64,000 bases of DNA from Arthrobacter agilis (GCF_030816075.1 NZ_JAUSXO010000001.1:2976001-3040000), one strand, 5' to 3'; shown: positions 33,354 through 42,483, counted from the first letter of the stretch. The notes: generated from the letters alone by a model not told the origin. A program made the numbers and translations.

Positions 33354-34901
33354 ATGTCCACCAACCCCTCCCAGGCGGCTCCTGCCCTGCCCCAGAACGA
33401 CGTGAGGCCCTGGCCGGCCCTGTGGTCGCTCGTCATCGGCTTCTTCATGATCCTCGTCGACTCGACGATCGTGTCGGTCGCCACCCCGGCCATCATGGAG
33501 GGCCTGGGGGCCGGCATCGACAACGTCATCTGGGTGACCAGCGCCTACCTGCTGGCCTACGCCGTGCCGCTGCTCGTGGCCGGACGGCTCGGCGACCGGT
33601 TCGGCCCGAAGCGCGTCTACCTGGTGGGACTCGTGGTCTTCACCCTCTCGAGCGCCTGGTGCGGCCTGTCCGGCACCGTGGAGGCGCTCATCGTCGCCCG
33701 TGTGCTGCAGGGCCTGGGCGCCGCGCTCATGACGCCGCAGACCATGTCCGTCATCACCCGTATCTTCCCGCCCGAGCGCCGCGGCGCCGCGATGGGCCTG
33801 TGGGGATCGGTCGCCGGCATCGCCACCCTCGTCGGACCCATCCTCGGCGGTGTGCTCGTCGATTCCGCCGGATGGGAGTGGATCTTCTTCATCAACGTGC
33901 CGGTCGGTGTCGTCGGTTTCATCCTCGCCGCCCGCCTCGTCCCCACCCTGCCGACGACGTCGCACCGCTTCGACATGCTCGGCGTGTTCCTCAGCGCGGC
34001 CGGCCTCTTCTGCCTGGTGTTCGGCATCCAGGAGGGTGAGAGCTACGACTGGGGCACCATCGCCGGGCCCCTGTCGGTGTGGTCGCTGATCATCACCGGG
34101 ATCGTCCTGCTCGTGGCCTTCGTGGTGTGGCAGAGGATCAACCGCGGCGAGCCCCTTGTCCCGCTCACGCTGTTCCGTGACCGCAACTTCTCCCTGGCGA
34201 ACACCTCGATCACCGCCATGGGCTTCGCGATCACCACCATGACGCTGCCGCTGATGCTCTACGCGCAGACGGTCCGCGGGCTCTCCCCGACCCAGGCCGC
34301 GCTCCTGCTGACACCGATGGCCGTCATCTCGGGCGTCCTCGCACCCTTCGTCGGCAAGTACGTGCAGCGGAGCAACCCCAAGTACATCGCCATCGCCGGG
34401 TTCGCGGGCATGTCGGCCTCACTGTTCTGGATGGGCTCGATCCTCACCCCGGACGTCCCGATCTGGCAGCTCCTGCTGCCGGTCTCACTGCTCGGCCTCT
34501 CCAGCGCCGGCATCTGGGCGCCGGTCTCCCTGACGGCCACCCGCAATCTCGCCCCGTCGCTGGCGGGCGCCGGCTCGGGTGTCTACAACACCACCCGCCA
34601 GATGGGCGCCGTCCTCGGCAGCGCGGCGATCGCGGCCGTGATGCAGTCGCGCCTCATGACCAACCTGGGTGGCGGCGGCATGAGCGCCACCCCGTCCGCG
34701 GCGCTGCCTGACGAGGCCAAGGCCGGGTACGCCCTGTCGATGGGCCAGTCGCTCTACCTTCCCGCCATCGTCATCATCATCGGCTTCGCGGCCGCCCTGT
34801 TCTTCGCCAGGCCCCAGCAGAACGGCGTGTGGGACAAGGACGCGGGCGCAGTCGGCGCGGCACCGGCGGATCGTCGCGAGGTGACACCCGCCGACACGTA
34901 G
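33354..34901 (+). CDS. DHA2-family MFS drug exporter, 14 helices
   Basis: The 515-residue protein has 14 predicted membrane segments. DHA2 landmarks include LVDSTIVSVATPAIM in helix 1, GRLGDRFGPKRVYLVG (motif A) and GPILGGVL (motif C, GxxxGPxxGG-type) typical of proton antiporters such as EmrB/QacA. It likely exports hydrophobic drugs or dyes. No regulator gene is adjacent. Confidence 0.92.
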   Translation: MSTNPSQAAPALPQNDVRPWPALWSLVIGFFMILVDSTIVSVATPAIMEGLGAGIDNVIWVTSAYLLAYAVPLLVAGRLGDRFGPKRVYLVGLVVFTLSSAWCGLSGTVEALIVARVLQGLGAALMTPQTMSVITRIFPPERRGAAMGLWGSVAGIATLVGPILGGVLVDSAGWEWIFFINVPVGVVGFILAARLVPTLPTTSHRFDMLGVFLSAAGLFCLVFGIQEGESYDWGTIAGPLSVWSLIITGIVLLVAFVVWQRINRGEPLVPLTLFRDRNFSLANTSITAMGFAITTMTLPLMLYAQTVRGLSPTQAALLLTPMAVISGVLAPFVGKYVQRSNPKYIAIAGFAGMSASLFWMGSILTPDVPIWQLLLPVSLLGLSSAGIWAPVSLTATRNLAPSLAGAGSGVYNTTRQMGAVLGSAAIAAVMQSRLMTNLGGGGMSATPSAALPDEAKAGYALSMGQSLYLPAIVIIIGFAAALFFARPQQNGVWDKDAGAVGAAPADRREVTPADT

Positions 34902-34937
34902 GCCGTTGCCTCGGCGAACTACCGGTAGGCTCGAGCC

Positions 34938-36431
34938 ATGGCTGATGAGACGAAGGACACATCCGGGGACACCGCGAACGACGCGAAGGACGCCGGGGCA
35001 CCCGGAGGCAAGGACGTGTCCGACGACTTCACCGTCCGGGAGCACACCTCCCCCTCCGGCCTGCGGTACACGACCACCACCGGGCGTCTCGTGCTGCGGC
35101 GCGAGGAGACCAAGGACGGCAAGTCCGAGGGCTTCAAGCCGAAGGCGGAGATCTTCATCGTGGCCTACACGAAGCAGGACGCCGAGCCCGGCCGCCCCGT
35201 GACCTTCGCCTTCAACGGCGGCCCCGGCTCGGCCTCCGTCTGGCTGCACCTGGGGCTCCTCGGGCCCCGCCTCGTCGATTCCGGCGACGTCGGGGCGATG
35301 ACCCCGGCACCCTTCGGTCTCGTCGACAACCCCGACTCCCTGCTCGAGTCCAGCGACCTGGTCCTGATCGATCCGGTGAGCACGGGCTACTCGCGCGTGG
35401 TGGAAGGCGAGAAGACCGACGAGTTCCATGCCTTCGTGCAGGACCGGGACCTCGTCGCGGAGGTCATCCGCCTCTGGACCACGCGCAACAACCGCTGGCT
35501 CGCTCCGAAGTACCTCGTCGGGGAGTCCTACGGCACGCTCCGCGCCGTCGCGGTGGCCGGGCGCCTCTTCGATGCGTACGGCATGGCGGTGAACGGGCTG
35601 GGACTCATCTCCACGGTGCTCAACATGTCCACCCTGCGCTTCTTCCCCGGCAGCGACCTCCCCTACGCGCTGCACCTGCCCACGTACGCGGCGATCGCCC
35701 ACTACCACGGCCGCCACGGCGACCGGGAGCTGACCGAGGTGGTCCGCGAGGCGGAGGAGTACGCGGCCCGGGACTTCGGCTACGCCCTCACCCAGGGCAA
35801 CCGGCTGACCGCCGAGGAGCGTGAGGAGGTGGTGGCCAGGCTGCACGCCATCACCACCCTGGACGAGGGATTCATCCGCCGTACGGACCTCCGCTGGGCC
35901 TACCACGAGTTCGCCGCGGAGATCCTTCGCGGTGAAGGGCTCGCCGTCGGGCGGATCGATGGGCGCTTCGCCGCCCGCCCGGAACACCTGCAGTCCTCGG
36001 ACTCGACGGACGATCCGAGCATGCGGGCCATCACGGGGCCTTACTCCGCCGCCATGAACCACTATGTGCGCGCCGAGCTCGGGTACGAGAACGATCTCCC
36101 CTACGAGATCCTCACCGCCCGGGTGCAGCCCTGGAGCTACCGCACCTTCGAGGGCGCACCCGTGGACGTCTCGGGAGTCCTGGAGCGGCTGCTCGTCCAC
36201 AACCCCACCCTCCGCGTGCACGTCGACTACGGGTACCACGACGGCGCCACGCCCCACTTCGCCGCCGAGTACGTGTGGGCCCACATGGACCTCGACGACG
36301 CCGCCCGCGCCCGCTTCACACACCACTACCACGAGGCCGGTCACATGATGTACCTCAACCCGGTAGCACGGCAGGCGCAGCTGCGCGCCCTGAAGGCGTT
36401 CGTCAGCGAGGGTCGGGCCGGCGAGGAATAG
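34938..36431 (+). CDS. Serine carboxypeptidase-like (peptidase S10) protein
   Basis: The 497-residue protein has the S10 motifs: FNGGPGSAS (92-100, oxyanion loop), GESYGT (Ser197 nucleophile), a candidate Asp in VHVDYGYHDGATP and the histidine in HEAGHMMY. It lacks a signal peptide and starts with an acidic, Lys/Asp-rich 30-residue stretch, so it appears cytoplasmic, as is usual for bacterial members. Substrates are unknown. Confidence 0.92.
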   Translation: MADETKDTSGDTANDAKDAGAPGGKDVSDDFTVREHTSPSGLRYTTTTGRLVLRREETKDGKSEGFKPKAEIFIVAYTKQDAEPGRPVTFAFNGGPGSASVWLHLGLLGPRLVDSGDVGAMTPAPFGLVDNPDSLLESSDLVLIDPVSTGYSRVVEGEKTDEFHAFVQDRDLVAEVIRLWTTRNNRWLAPKYLVGESYGTLRAVAVAGRLFDAYGMAVNGLGLISTVLNMSTLRFFPGSDLPYALHLPTYAAIAHYHGRHGDRELTEVVREAEEYAARDFGYALTQGNRLTAEEREEVVARLHAITTLDEGFIRRTDLRWAYHEFAAEILRGEGLAVGRIDGRFAARPEHLQSSDSTDDPSMRAITGPYSAAMNHYVRAELGYENDLPYEILTARVQPWSYRTFEGAPVDVSGVLERLLVHNPTLRVHVDYGYHDGATPHFAAEYVWAHMDLDDAARARFTHHYHEAGHMMYLNPVARQAQLRALKAFVSEGRAGEE

Positions 36432-36496
36432 TAAGTAGGATGATGAATATGCCCGGTGGTGATCGTCTCCGCCGGTCCCGACCGTAAGGACGCATC

Positions 36497-36619
36497 ATGC
36501 TGAAGAAGATCCTCTGGGCGCTGGTCCCCGTCATCGCCTCCCGCGTGCTGAACAGCCGCCGTGCAGGCCAGCAGCCCCGTGCCGACAAGACCCGGTACAA
36601 CGGCCGGTTCGGCAGGTAG
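36497..36619 (+). CDS. 40-residue conserved-looking basic protein
   Basis: A 40-codon frame has AAGGA 6 bases before its ATG. The product starts with a short hydrophobic helix (MLKKILWALVPVIASRVL) and ends basic and polar (RADKTRYNGRFGR). The base use matches a real gene (G/C-rich third positions). It sits 65 bases after the S10 gene and 28 before the GH15 gene. A single TAAG half-site (AATAGTAAG at 36426-36434) lies upstream. Function unknown. Confidence 0.65.
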   Translation: MLKKILWALVPVIASRVLNSRRAGQQPRADKTRYNGRFGR

Positions 36620-36647
36620 GCAGCTCCCGGCGCCGGAGCAGGAGCCG

Positions 36648-38423
36648 ATGACCACGGGGCTCAGGGACGCGGACGGCTTCGCCGACATCCGCTCGTACGC
36701 GGCGATCGGTGACGGGCGGACGGTCGCCCTGGTGGCACTGGACGGCTCGATCGACTGGTACCCGACACCGGACCTGGACTCGACGCCGGCCTTCGCCCGG
36801 CTGCTGGACGCGGACGAGGGCTTCATGGCGCTGGCGCCCGTGGACGACTTCTCGGTGGAGCGGCGGTACGCGGACGGCTCCAACGTCCTCGAGACGACCT
36901 ACACCACCGCCACGGGGACCGTCCGTGTCACGGACTCCCTGAACACGGGCGTCGCGGGCCGGCTGCCGTGGGGCGAACTCGCCCGGCGCGTCGACGGACT
37001 GTCCGGGTCCGTGCACATGGCCTGGTCGGTCACGCCCGGGACCTGCTTCGGCTCGGCGTCCCCCTGGCTCGACAACGGCCCGGACCATCCCGTCCTGCGC
37101 ATCGACGCCGTCGCGCTCGGTATCCGCGGCATCGACCATGGGCTGCGGCCGCCGGAGGGCCAGTCCGTCGAGGGCGCCTTCACCACCTCCGAGGGATCCC
37201 GGCACCTCGTCGCCGTCGTCTCCACCCACGGCGAGCCGCTCCCGCTCCCCGATCCGCAGACCATCGACGACGGCGTGGACCGCACCATCCGCAACTGGCA
37301 GGCCTGGTCCGACAACTTCGCCTACGACGGCGACTACCGGCACGCGGTCCTCCGCAGCGCGTTGACCCTGAAACTGCTGCTGCACAGCCCGTCCGGGTCC
37401 ATCGCCGCTGCCGCCACGACATCCCTCCCGGAGAGCGCGGCCGGCGGGAAGAACTGGGACTACCGGTACGCCTGGGTCCGGGACACCGCCTACACGCTGC
37501 ACTCCCTGACGCGCGCGGGACTGCGCGAGGAGGTCCACGGGGCCGTGTCCTGGATGCTCAAGAATCTCCGGGCGCAGGGCTCCGACCTGCAGATCTTCAC
37601 CCGGCTCAACGGTGACGCCCCCGAGGGCACGCATCGCCCCGATGCGACAGGCTGGCGGCACAACGGGCCGGTCGTCGACGGCAATCCGGCGGCGGGCCAG
37701 CTGCAGCTGGGCGTCTTCGGCGACGTGTTCGACATCGTCTGGCAGTACGTGCAGGCCGGCCACGTACTGGACCCGGCGACCATGCGGCAGCTGGCGGACC
37801 TCGCGGATCTCACGTGCGACATCTGGCAGCGGCGCGACGCCGGCATGTGGGAACTGCCCGAGGAACGCCACTACGTCACCTCCAAACTGGGGTGCTGGAA
37901 CGCCCTGCGGTGCGCCGTCCTGCTCGCCGAGCGCGGCCAGCTGCAGGGCCCCGTGGAACGCTGGGCGGCGGAACGCGACCGCATCCGCGACTGGGTGCAG
38001 GAGCACGGCTGGTCGGAGGAGCGGCAGAGCTACGTCTGGTATCCCGGGTCGACGGAGCTGGACGCCTCGATCCTCCTGCACGCCATGAGCGGCTTCGACA
38101 CCGGGCCGCGCATGTCCTCCACGATCGACGCCCTCCGCTCCGAGCTCGGCGCCGGCCCCCTGCTCTACCGCTACAGCGGCATGCAGGAGGAGGAGGCGAC
38201 CTTCGTCGCCTGCGCCTACTGGATGGTGTCGGCACTCGTCGCCGTCGGCCGCCACGACGAGGCCGTCGACCTCATGGAGGATCTGCTGCCCCTGGCGAAC
38301 GACGTCGGCATCATGGCCGAGATGATCGAACCGTCGGACAACGCGTTCATGGGCAACATCCCCCAGGGGCTGAGCCACCTCGCACTGATCGTCGCCGCCC
38401 TGTCCATCGCGGGCAAGTCCTGA
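36648..38423 (+). CDS. GH15 family glycoside hydrolase (glucoamylase/trehalase-like)
   Basis: The 591-residue protein has the GH15 architecture: an N-terminal beta domain and a helical (alpha/alpha) barrel. Landmarks are DGSIDWYPTPDLDS near the N-terminus, GGKNWDYRYAWVRDTA and RYSGMQEEEATFVACAYW, where the acidic residues supply the catalytic pair. The bacterial group includes trehalases and glucoamylases that cleave alpha-linked glucosides. GAGCAGGAG precedes the ATG. No signal peptide is present. Confidence 0.92.
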   Translation: MTTGLRDADGFADIRSYAAIGDGRTVALVALDGSIDWYPTPDLDSTPAFARLLDADEGFMALAPVDDFSVERRYADGSNVLETTYTTATGTVRVTDSLNTGVAGRLPWGELARRVDGLSGSVHMAWSVTPGTCFGSASPWLDNGPDHPVLRIDAVALGIRGIDHGLRPPEGQSVEGAFTTSEGSRHLVAVVSTHGEPLPLPDPQTIDDGVDRTIRNWQAWSDNFAYDGDYRHAVLRSALTLKLLLHSPSGSIAAAATTSLPESAAGGKNWDYRYAWVRDTAYTLHSLTRAGLREEVHGAVSWMLKNLRAQGSDLQIFTRLNGDAPEGTHRPDATGWRHNGPVVDGNPAAGQLQLGVFGDVFDIVWQYVQAGHVLDPATMRQLADLADLTCDIWQRRDAGMWELPEERHYVTSKLGCWNALRCAVLLAERGQLQGPVERWAAERDRIRDWVQEHGWSEERQSYVWYPGSTELDASILLHAMSGFDTGPRMSSTIDALRSELGAGPLLYRYSGMQEEEATFVACAYWMVSALVAVGRHDEAVDLMEDLLPLANDVGIMAEMIEPSDNAFMGNIPQGLSHLALIVAALSIAGKS

Positions 38424-38444
38424 GCCTCGGAGCGCTCCCCGGGC

Positions 38445-38945
38445 TCACGTCGTCGCGAAGTAGACCCAGACCCCGATGACCCAGGTGGTCCCCGCGAGGC
38501 ACGCCAGGGCGAGCTCCGCGAGGATGCCGAGTCCCGTCGCCTTCAGGGCGTGCAGGCTCGAGGTCAGCGCTGCGCGGACCTCGCGCTGCCGCACGTACTC
38601 GCTCGCGAACAGGCCGAGGGCGAAGCCGACGAACAGGCCGACGACGGGGATCACGAACATCCCGGCGATCCCGGCGAGCACCCCGATCGTCACGGACCTG
38701 CCCGGGATCCTGCGCTGCTTCAGGGTGCGGCCCGTCAGGACCAGCCCGGCCGCGAGGCCGGCACTGGCCAGGGTGGTGCCGACCGCGAAGACCACCCACC
38801 CCTCGGTGCTGGTCACGGTGAGTGCCCAGACGAGCAGCGACACGATGATCAGGATGCTCCCGGGCAGCACCGGGACCACCACCCCTGCGATACCGACGGC
38901 GATGAGCGCACCGCACACCACCGTCATGAAGACCTGTAGATCCAT
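38445..38945 (-). CDS. DUF456 family membrane protein
   Basis: The 166-residue protein has four to five helices with the DUF456 pattern (GVVVPVLPGSILIIVSLLVWAL and GMFVIPVVGLFVGFALGLF). The function of the family is unknown. The start at 38945 is the only ATG consistent with the conserved N-terminal hydrophobic segment. It is divergent from the gene at 39073, sharing TAAG-N4-CTTA copy D. Confidence 0.85.
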   Translation of the reverse strand: MDLQVFMTVVCGALIAVGIAGVVVPVLPGSILIIVSLLVWALTVTSTEGWVVFAVGTTLASAGLAAGLVLTGRTLKQRRIPGRSVTIGVLAGIAGMFVIPVVGLFVGFALGLFASEYVRQREVRAALTSSLHALKATGLGILAELALACLAGTTWVIGVWVYFATT

Positions 38946-39027
38946 GGCCCCAGTCTCGCATCCCCGCCACGCAACGTGTCCCGGCGCACTTCCGCCGCGG
39001 CACGCCGTGGAATACTGGGGGGAATAG

Positions 39028-39039
39028 TAAGCCACCTTA
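39028..39039. promoter_or_regulatory. TAAG-N4-CTTA palindrome, copy D
   Basis: TAAG at 39028-39031 and CTTA at 39036-39039 flank CCAC. The left flank AATAG matches the extended consensus AATAGTAAG. The site is 33 bases upstream of the gene at 39073 and 83 from the divergent DUF456 start. Confidence 0.5.
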
Positions 39040-39072
39040 GCGAGCCTGCGGGCCCGAACACCAGGAGGACCG

Positions 39073-40134
39073 ATGAGCACCTCGGCAACAGGAAACCCGG
39101 ACGGCGACCGCTCGAAGGCGGCCGACGGCACCGATGACCCGACCGAACTGATGGACACCGGCCGGTCCGGCGCCGGCACCGGCGCGAGCAGTGTGGGGCG
39201 CGCCGACACGCGTGCGAGCGGGAGCACACCCACCGGCGCCACCTCCGCGGGTGATGACGGCGGGCACGGCGACTACGTGCCCGGCGGGTACTCCGCCGAC
39301 GACGACTCCAGCGGCGACTACGTCCCGGGGATGTACTCGGGCACCGCGGACACGCCCCCGACCCGCCAGCAGGCGCAGACGCCGATCTCCGCATCGAAGG
39401 ACGCCTCACCGGACCGGGAGCGGGAACCGAGGACGCAGGCGCAGACGCACGTGGCCCCGGTCGCCGCCGGCAGGCAGTACACGGAGTCCGGCGACGACGG
39501 CCGGGACCGGGAACGGCACCTGCCGCGGGCGGCCGCGGCAGGCACGGGCGTCCCGGGGCTCGAGGACCGCAAGCTGCTCCACCAGCGCGAGAAGGAGCAC
39601 TTCGGCGGGATGAAGTTCGGTTCGGCGTTCTTCGGCTGGCTCACCGCCACCGGGATGTTCGTACTGCTCTCCGCCCTCGTCGGCGCCCTGGCTGCGCTGT
39701 TCGGCGCCGGCGCCGACCTGTCCGCCGCGGATCTCACGAGCGGCTCCGGGGAGGCGCAGACCACGGGCATCACGGCCGCCGTCATCCTCGGCGTGATCCT
39801 GCTGATCTCCTACTTCGCCGGCGGATACGTCGCCGGGCGCATGGCCCGCTTCAGCGGCGTCAAGCAGGGCGTGGCGGTCTGGCTCTGGGCCATCATCGTC
39901 GCCCTCGTGCTCACCATCATCGGACTCATCGTCGGCAACCAGGCCAACGTCGCCGACCGCTTCCAGGGACTCGGCGTCCCGTCGGCGCAGGACCTCACGG
40001 GACCCGGCCTCATCGGCCTGCTCGTGGTGGCAGCCATCGCACTCCTCGGCGCCATCCTCGGCGGGCTCGCCGGCATGCGCTACCACCGCAGGATCGACCG
40101 TGCGGACTTCGACGCCCTCGAGAGCGCCGCGTAG
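39073..40134 (+). CDS. Large-tail four-helix membrane protein, unknown
   Basis: The 353-residue protein has a disordered cytosolic N-terminus of about 185 residues, rich in Gly/Asp/Ser, with a repeated GDYVPGGYS/GDYVPGMYS unit. Four membrane helices follow (about 197-220, 235-255, 270-290, 318-340), with an acidic/basic loop (GRMARFSGVKQG). The core resembles YqxA/TIGR04086-type membrane proteins of unknown function. AGGAGG precedes the ATG. It ends before a very strong hairpin and sits under palindrome copy D. Confidence 0.8.
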   Translation: MSTSATGNPDGDRSKAADGTDDPTELMDTGRSGAGTGASSVGRADTRASGSTPTGATSAGDDGGHGDYVPGGYSADDDSSGDYVPGMYSGTADTPPTRQQAQTPISASKDASPDREREPRTQAQTHVAPVAAGRQYTESGDDGRDRERHLPRAAAAGTGVPGLEDRKLLHQREKEHFGGMKFGSAFFGWLTATGMFVLLSALVGALAALFGAGADLSAADLTSGSGEAQTTGITAAVILGVILLISYFAGGYVAGRMARFSGVKQGVAVWLWAIIVALVLTIIGLIVGNQANVADRFQGLGVPSAQDLTGPGLIGLLVVAAIALLGAILGGLAGMRYHRRIDRADFDALESAA

Positions 40135-40148
40135 GAGTTCGACCGTCC

Positions 40149-40197
40149 CACGACACGAAGGCCCCGGATCCTCAGGATCCGGGGCCTTCGTGTCGTG
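40149..40197. terminator. 23-bp perfect hairpin terminator
   Basis: Positions 40149-40171 and 40175-40197 form a perfect 23-bp stem with a three-base loop (TCA), containing CCCCGGATCC/GGATCCGGGG. It lies between two convergent genes and probably terminates both. Confidence 0.9.
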
Positions 40198-40206
40198 GAG
40201 GGCTCC

Positions 40207-41124
40207 TCAGGGCGAGGGCATCCCGCCGTTGACGTTCAGGGTCTCGCCCAGCACGTAGCTCGCCTCCGAGGACGCCAGGAAGACGTACGCGGGGGCCAGT
40301 TCGGTGGGCTGGCCGGCGCGGCCCAGCGGGGTGTCCTTGCCGAATTCCGGCAGGGCCTCCGCGGGCTGGCCGCCCGAGGGCTGCAGCGGGGTCCAGATGG
40401 GACCGGGCGCAACGGCATTGACGCGGATCCCCTTGGGCGCGAGCTGCTGCGCGAGCCCCTTGGTGAAGTTGTTGATGGCGGCCTTCGTGCTCGCGTAGTC
40501 CACGAGGGTCGCCGACGGCTCGTACGCCTGGATGGACGTGGTGTTGATGATCGCCGATCCGGGCTGGAGGTGCTTGAGCGCCTCCCTCGTCACGCGGAAG
40601 AACGAGTAGATGTTCGTCTTGTACGTGTGGTCCAGCTGCTCGTCGGTCAGGTCCTCGAGCGACTCGACGGCCACCTGCTTGCCGGCATTGTTGACGAGGA
40701 TGTCGAGCCCGCCGAGACCGTCCACGGCCTGCTGCACCAGGGAGGTGCAGTACTCGGGGTCCTTCAGATCACCCGGGATGCAGACGGCCGTCCGGCCGTC
40801 CGCCTCGATGATGCCCTTGACGACCTGGGCGTCCTCCTCCTCCTCGGGGAGGTAGGACAGCGCGACATCCGCGCCCTCACGCGCGTACGCGATGGCGACT
40901 GCGGCGCCGATCCCGGAGTCGGCCCCGGTGATGAGTGCCTTCCGCCCCTGGAGCCGGCCTGTTCCGCGGTAGGAGGTCTCCCCCCGGTCCGCCTTGACTT
41001 CCATGGCGGACTCGAGCCCGGGCTCCTTCATCTGCTCGGGGGGCGGCGAGATGCTCTCGAAACGGGTGACGGGGTTCTGGAAGGTGTACTGGTCGGTGGA
41101 TCCTGTGGTGCTCTCGGAGGTCAT
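40207..41124 (-). CDS. General-stress-type SDR oxidoreductase
   Basis: The 305-residue protein has the SDR cofactor motif TGADSGIG, the NNAG motif and the catalytic Ser, Tyr and Lys (TTSIQAYEPSATLVDYASTKAA). The long N-terminal extension (FQNPVTRFESISPPPEQMKEPGLE) is the mark of the general-stress SDRs related to YhdF/YhxD/YdaD. Oxidation of a sugar or polyol is a common guess; the substrate is unknown. TAAG-N4-CTTA copy E lies 77 bases upstream, supporting a stress role. Confidence 0.9.
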   Translation of the reverse strand: MTSESTTGSTDQYTFQNPVTRFESISPPPEQMKEPGLESAMEVKADRGETSYRGTGRLQGRKALITGADSGIGAAVAIAYAREGADVALSYLPEEEEDAQVVKGIIEADGRTAVCIPGDLKDPEYCTSLVQQAVDGLGGLDILVNNAGKQVAVESLEDLTDEQLDHTYKTNIYSFFRVTREALKHLQPGSAIINTTSIQAYEPSATLVDYASTKAAINNFTKGLAQQLAPKGIRVNAVAPGPIWTPLQPSGGQPAEALPEFGKDTPLGRAGQPTELAPAYVFLASSEASYVLGETLNVNGGMPSP

Positions 41125-41200
41125 AGATGTTCTCCCTGTACCGAATGCGGGTCCCGCGTCGTGTCGACGCCTGGCTGGGTTGGCGGCTCGGCCCTGAAGC

Positions 41201-41212
41201 TAAGCCTACTTA
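41201..41212. promoter_or_regulatory. TAAG-N4-CTTA palindrome, copy E
   Basis: TAAG at 41201-41204 and CTTA at 41209-41212 flank CCTA. The site lies 77 bases upstream of the stress-type SDR start and is the last of five copies in this window. Confidence 0.5.
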
Positions 41213-41324
41213 TGACCCTAGGCGTGGAGGATGGCCCGGACAAGTCCGCCGGACACTCCGCAGATCGCTGGCACGACGGCCTCCCGGCGGCTACGGCAGC
41301 GCGATGCGCCGCGCCGGACGAGGG

Positions 41325-41423
41325 TCAGAAGACGACCGAGAAGAAGCCCGCGCCGATGCTGAGCACGAGGGCGGCGACGACCAACCAGACGATCGGGGTG
41401 CGGAGCCTGCGCATGTGATCCAT
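41325..41423 (-). CDS. 32-residue single-helix membrane protein (tentative)
   Basis: A 32-codon frame encodes a basic N-terminus (MDHMRRLRTP) and one membrane helix (IVWLVVAALVLSIGAGFFSVVF). The Shine-Dalgarno site is weak (GGGGT), and the start could be the ATG at residue 4. The product looks like a real short membrane protein, but no homology can be checked here. Confidence 0.4.
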   Translation of the reverse strand: MDHMRRLRTPIVWLVVAALVLSIGAGFFSVVF

Positions 41424-41498
41424 AGTGACCCCAGTCTAGTGGGCGCACGGCGGGCGGGCCGGATCGGGAATCGTCGCCTCGGTCCTTGGGGGCCGCTA

Positions 41499-41529
41499 TG
41501 TTGACTGTCAACAGTAGTATGCGTAATGT
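41499..41529 (+). promoter_or_regulatory. GntR-type operator and promoter of the isomerase/SDR unit
   Basis: TGTTGAC-T-GTCAACA (41499-41513) is a perfect 7-1-7 dyad. It overlaps a TTGACT -35 (41501-41506), followed after 17 bases by TAATGT (41524-41529). The dyad resembles FadR/FCD-type GntR operators and recurs, with mismatches, before the transporter gene. The local GntR/FCD protein is the obvious candidate ligand. Confidence 0.65.
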
Positions 41530-41583
41530 GCCTCACGTCACGTCACGTCCCGTCCCGTTCCGTCTCCGTGAGGATCAACGCCG

Positions 41584-42423
41584 ATGTTCCATCCCCGAGT
41601 GGTGTGCTCGTCCATCAGCTTCCGGCACCAGGACTTACCGACCGCGCTCGGGACCATGCAGGGGCTGGGCTTCACCGAGCTCGATCTCGGCGCCCTTCCC
41701 GGCGTGTGCGACCACGTGCCCTTCGTCCTGGACGAGCGGGCCGTCGGTGACGTCGGCCGCGAGCTCCTGCGCTCGGGCATGAGGGTGCGGTCGGTCAACG
41801 GGGACATCGGCGACCTCAATGCGCCGTTGACGCCCACCGAGCGGGCGGACAGGAGCGCCCACCTCGACATGCTCCTGGCCCTGGCCTCCGAGGTCGGGGC
41901 CACGGCGCTCGTCCTGCCCTGCGGGGCCCAGTCGCACGATCCACTGGTGTCGTTCGAGGAGGACCTGGACCTGATCGTCGCCGCCCTGGGCGAGGCAGCC
42001 GGCCGCGCAAAGGCGGCGGGCGTCGGGATCTGGGTCGAGGCACCCCACTTCTTCCGCCTCTGCTGGGATATCGATCGCGCCCGACGACTGCTCGATGCGG
42101 TACCCGAGGAGTCGGTCGGCCTCGTCATGGACTTCAGCCACATCGTCGCCTCCGGTGGGGATCCGGTGGAGTTCGCAGGACTCTTCGGCGAGCGGATCCG
42201 CCACGTCCATCTTCGGGACGCGGTGCCCGGCAACATCAATCTGAGTATCGGTAACGGACAGGTGGACTTCGCCGCAGGTTTCCGGGCACTCACCGACGCC
42301 GGGTATCAGGGCCGCTTCGCCCTGGAACTCGAGACCCGCGACGTGAACGACGACCAGCGCCCCCGGGCGACGGCAGCGGCAGCCGCCTACATCTCGGAAC
42401 TCCTCCGGACCGGTGCAGCCTAG
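41584..42423 (+). CDS. Sugar-phosphate isomerase/epimerase family TIM-barrel protein
   Basis: The 279-residue protein matches the xylose-isomerase-like TIM barrel (AP endonuclease 2 superfamily). Metal ligands are likely in IWVEAPHF (Glu), MDFSHI (Asp/His), RHVHLRD (His) and LELET (Glu). In catabolic operons, members include IolE-type dehydratases, hydroxypyruvate isomerases and ketose epimerases. It is the first gene of the GntR-controlled locus. The exact reaction is unknown. Confidence 0.85.
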   Translation: MFHPRVVCSSISFRHQDLPTALGTMQGLGFTELDLGALPGVCDHVPFVLDERAVGDVGRELLRSGMRVRSVNGDIGDLNAPLTPTERADRSAHLDMLLALASEVGATALVLPCGAQSHDPLVSFEEDLDLIVAALGEAAGRAKAAGVGIWVEAPHFFRLCWDIDRARRLLDAVPEESVGLVMDFSHIVASGGDPVEFAGLFGERIRHVHLRDAVPGNINLSIGNGQVDFAAGFRALTDAGYQGRFALELETRDVNDDQRPRATAAAAAYISELLRTGAA

Positions 42424-42483
42424 GCGCTGCCGCCCGGATCCCACCCCAGAACCAGAACCCGCCACAACGAACACAGGAGCATC

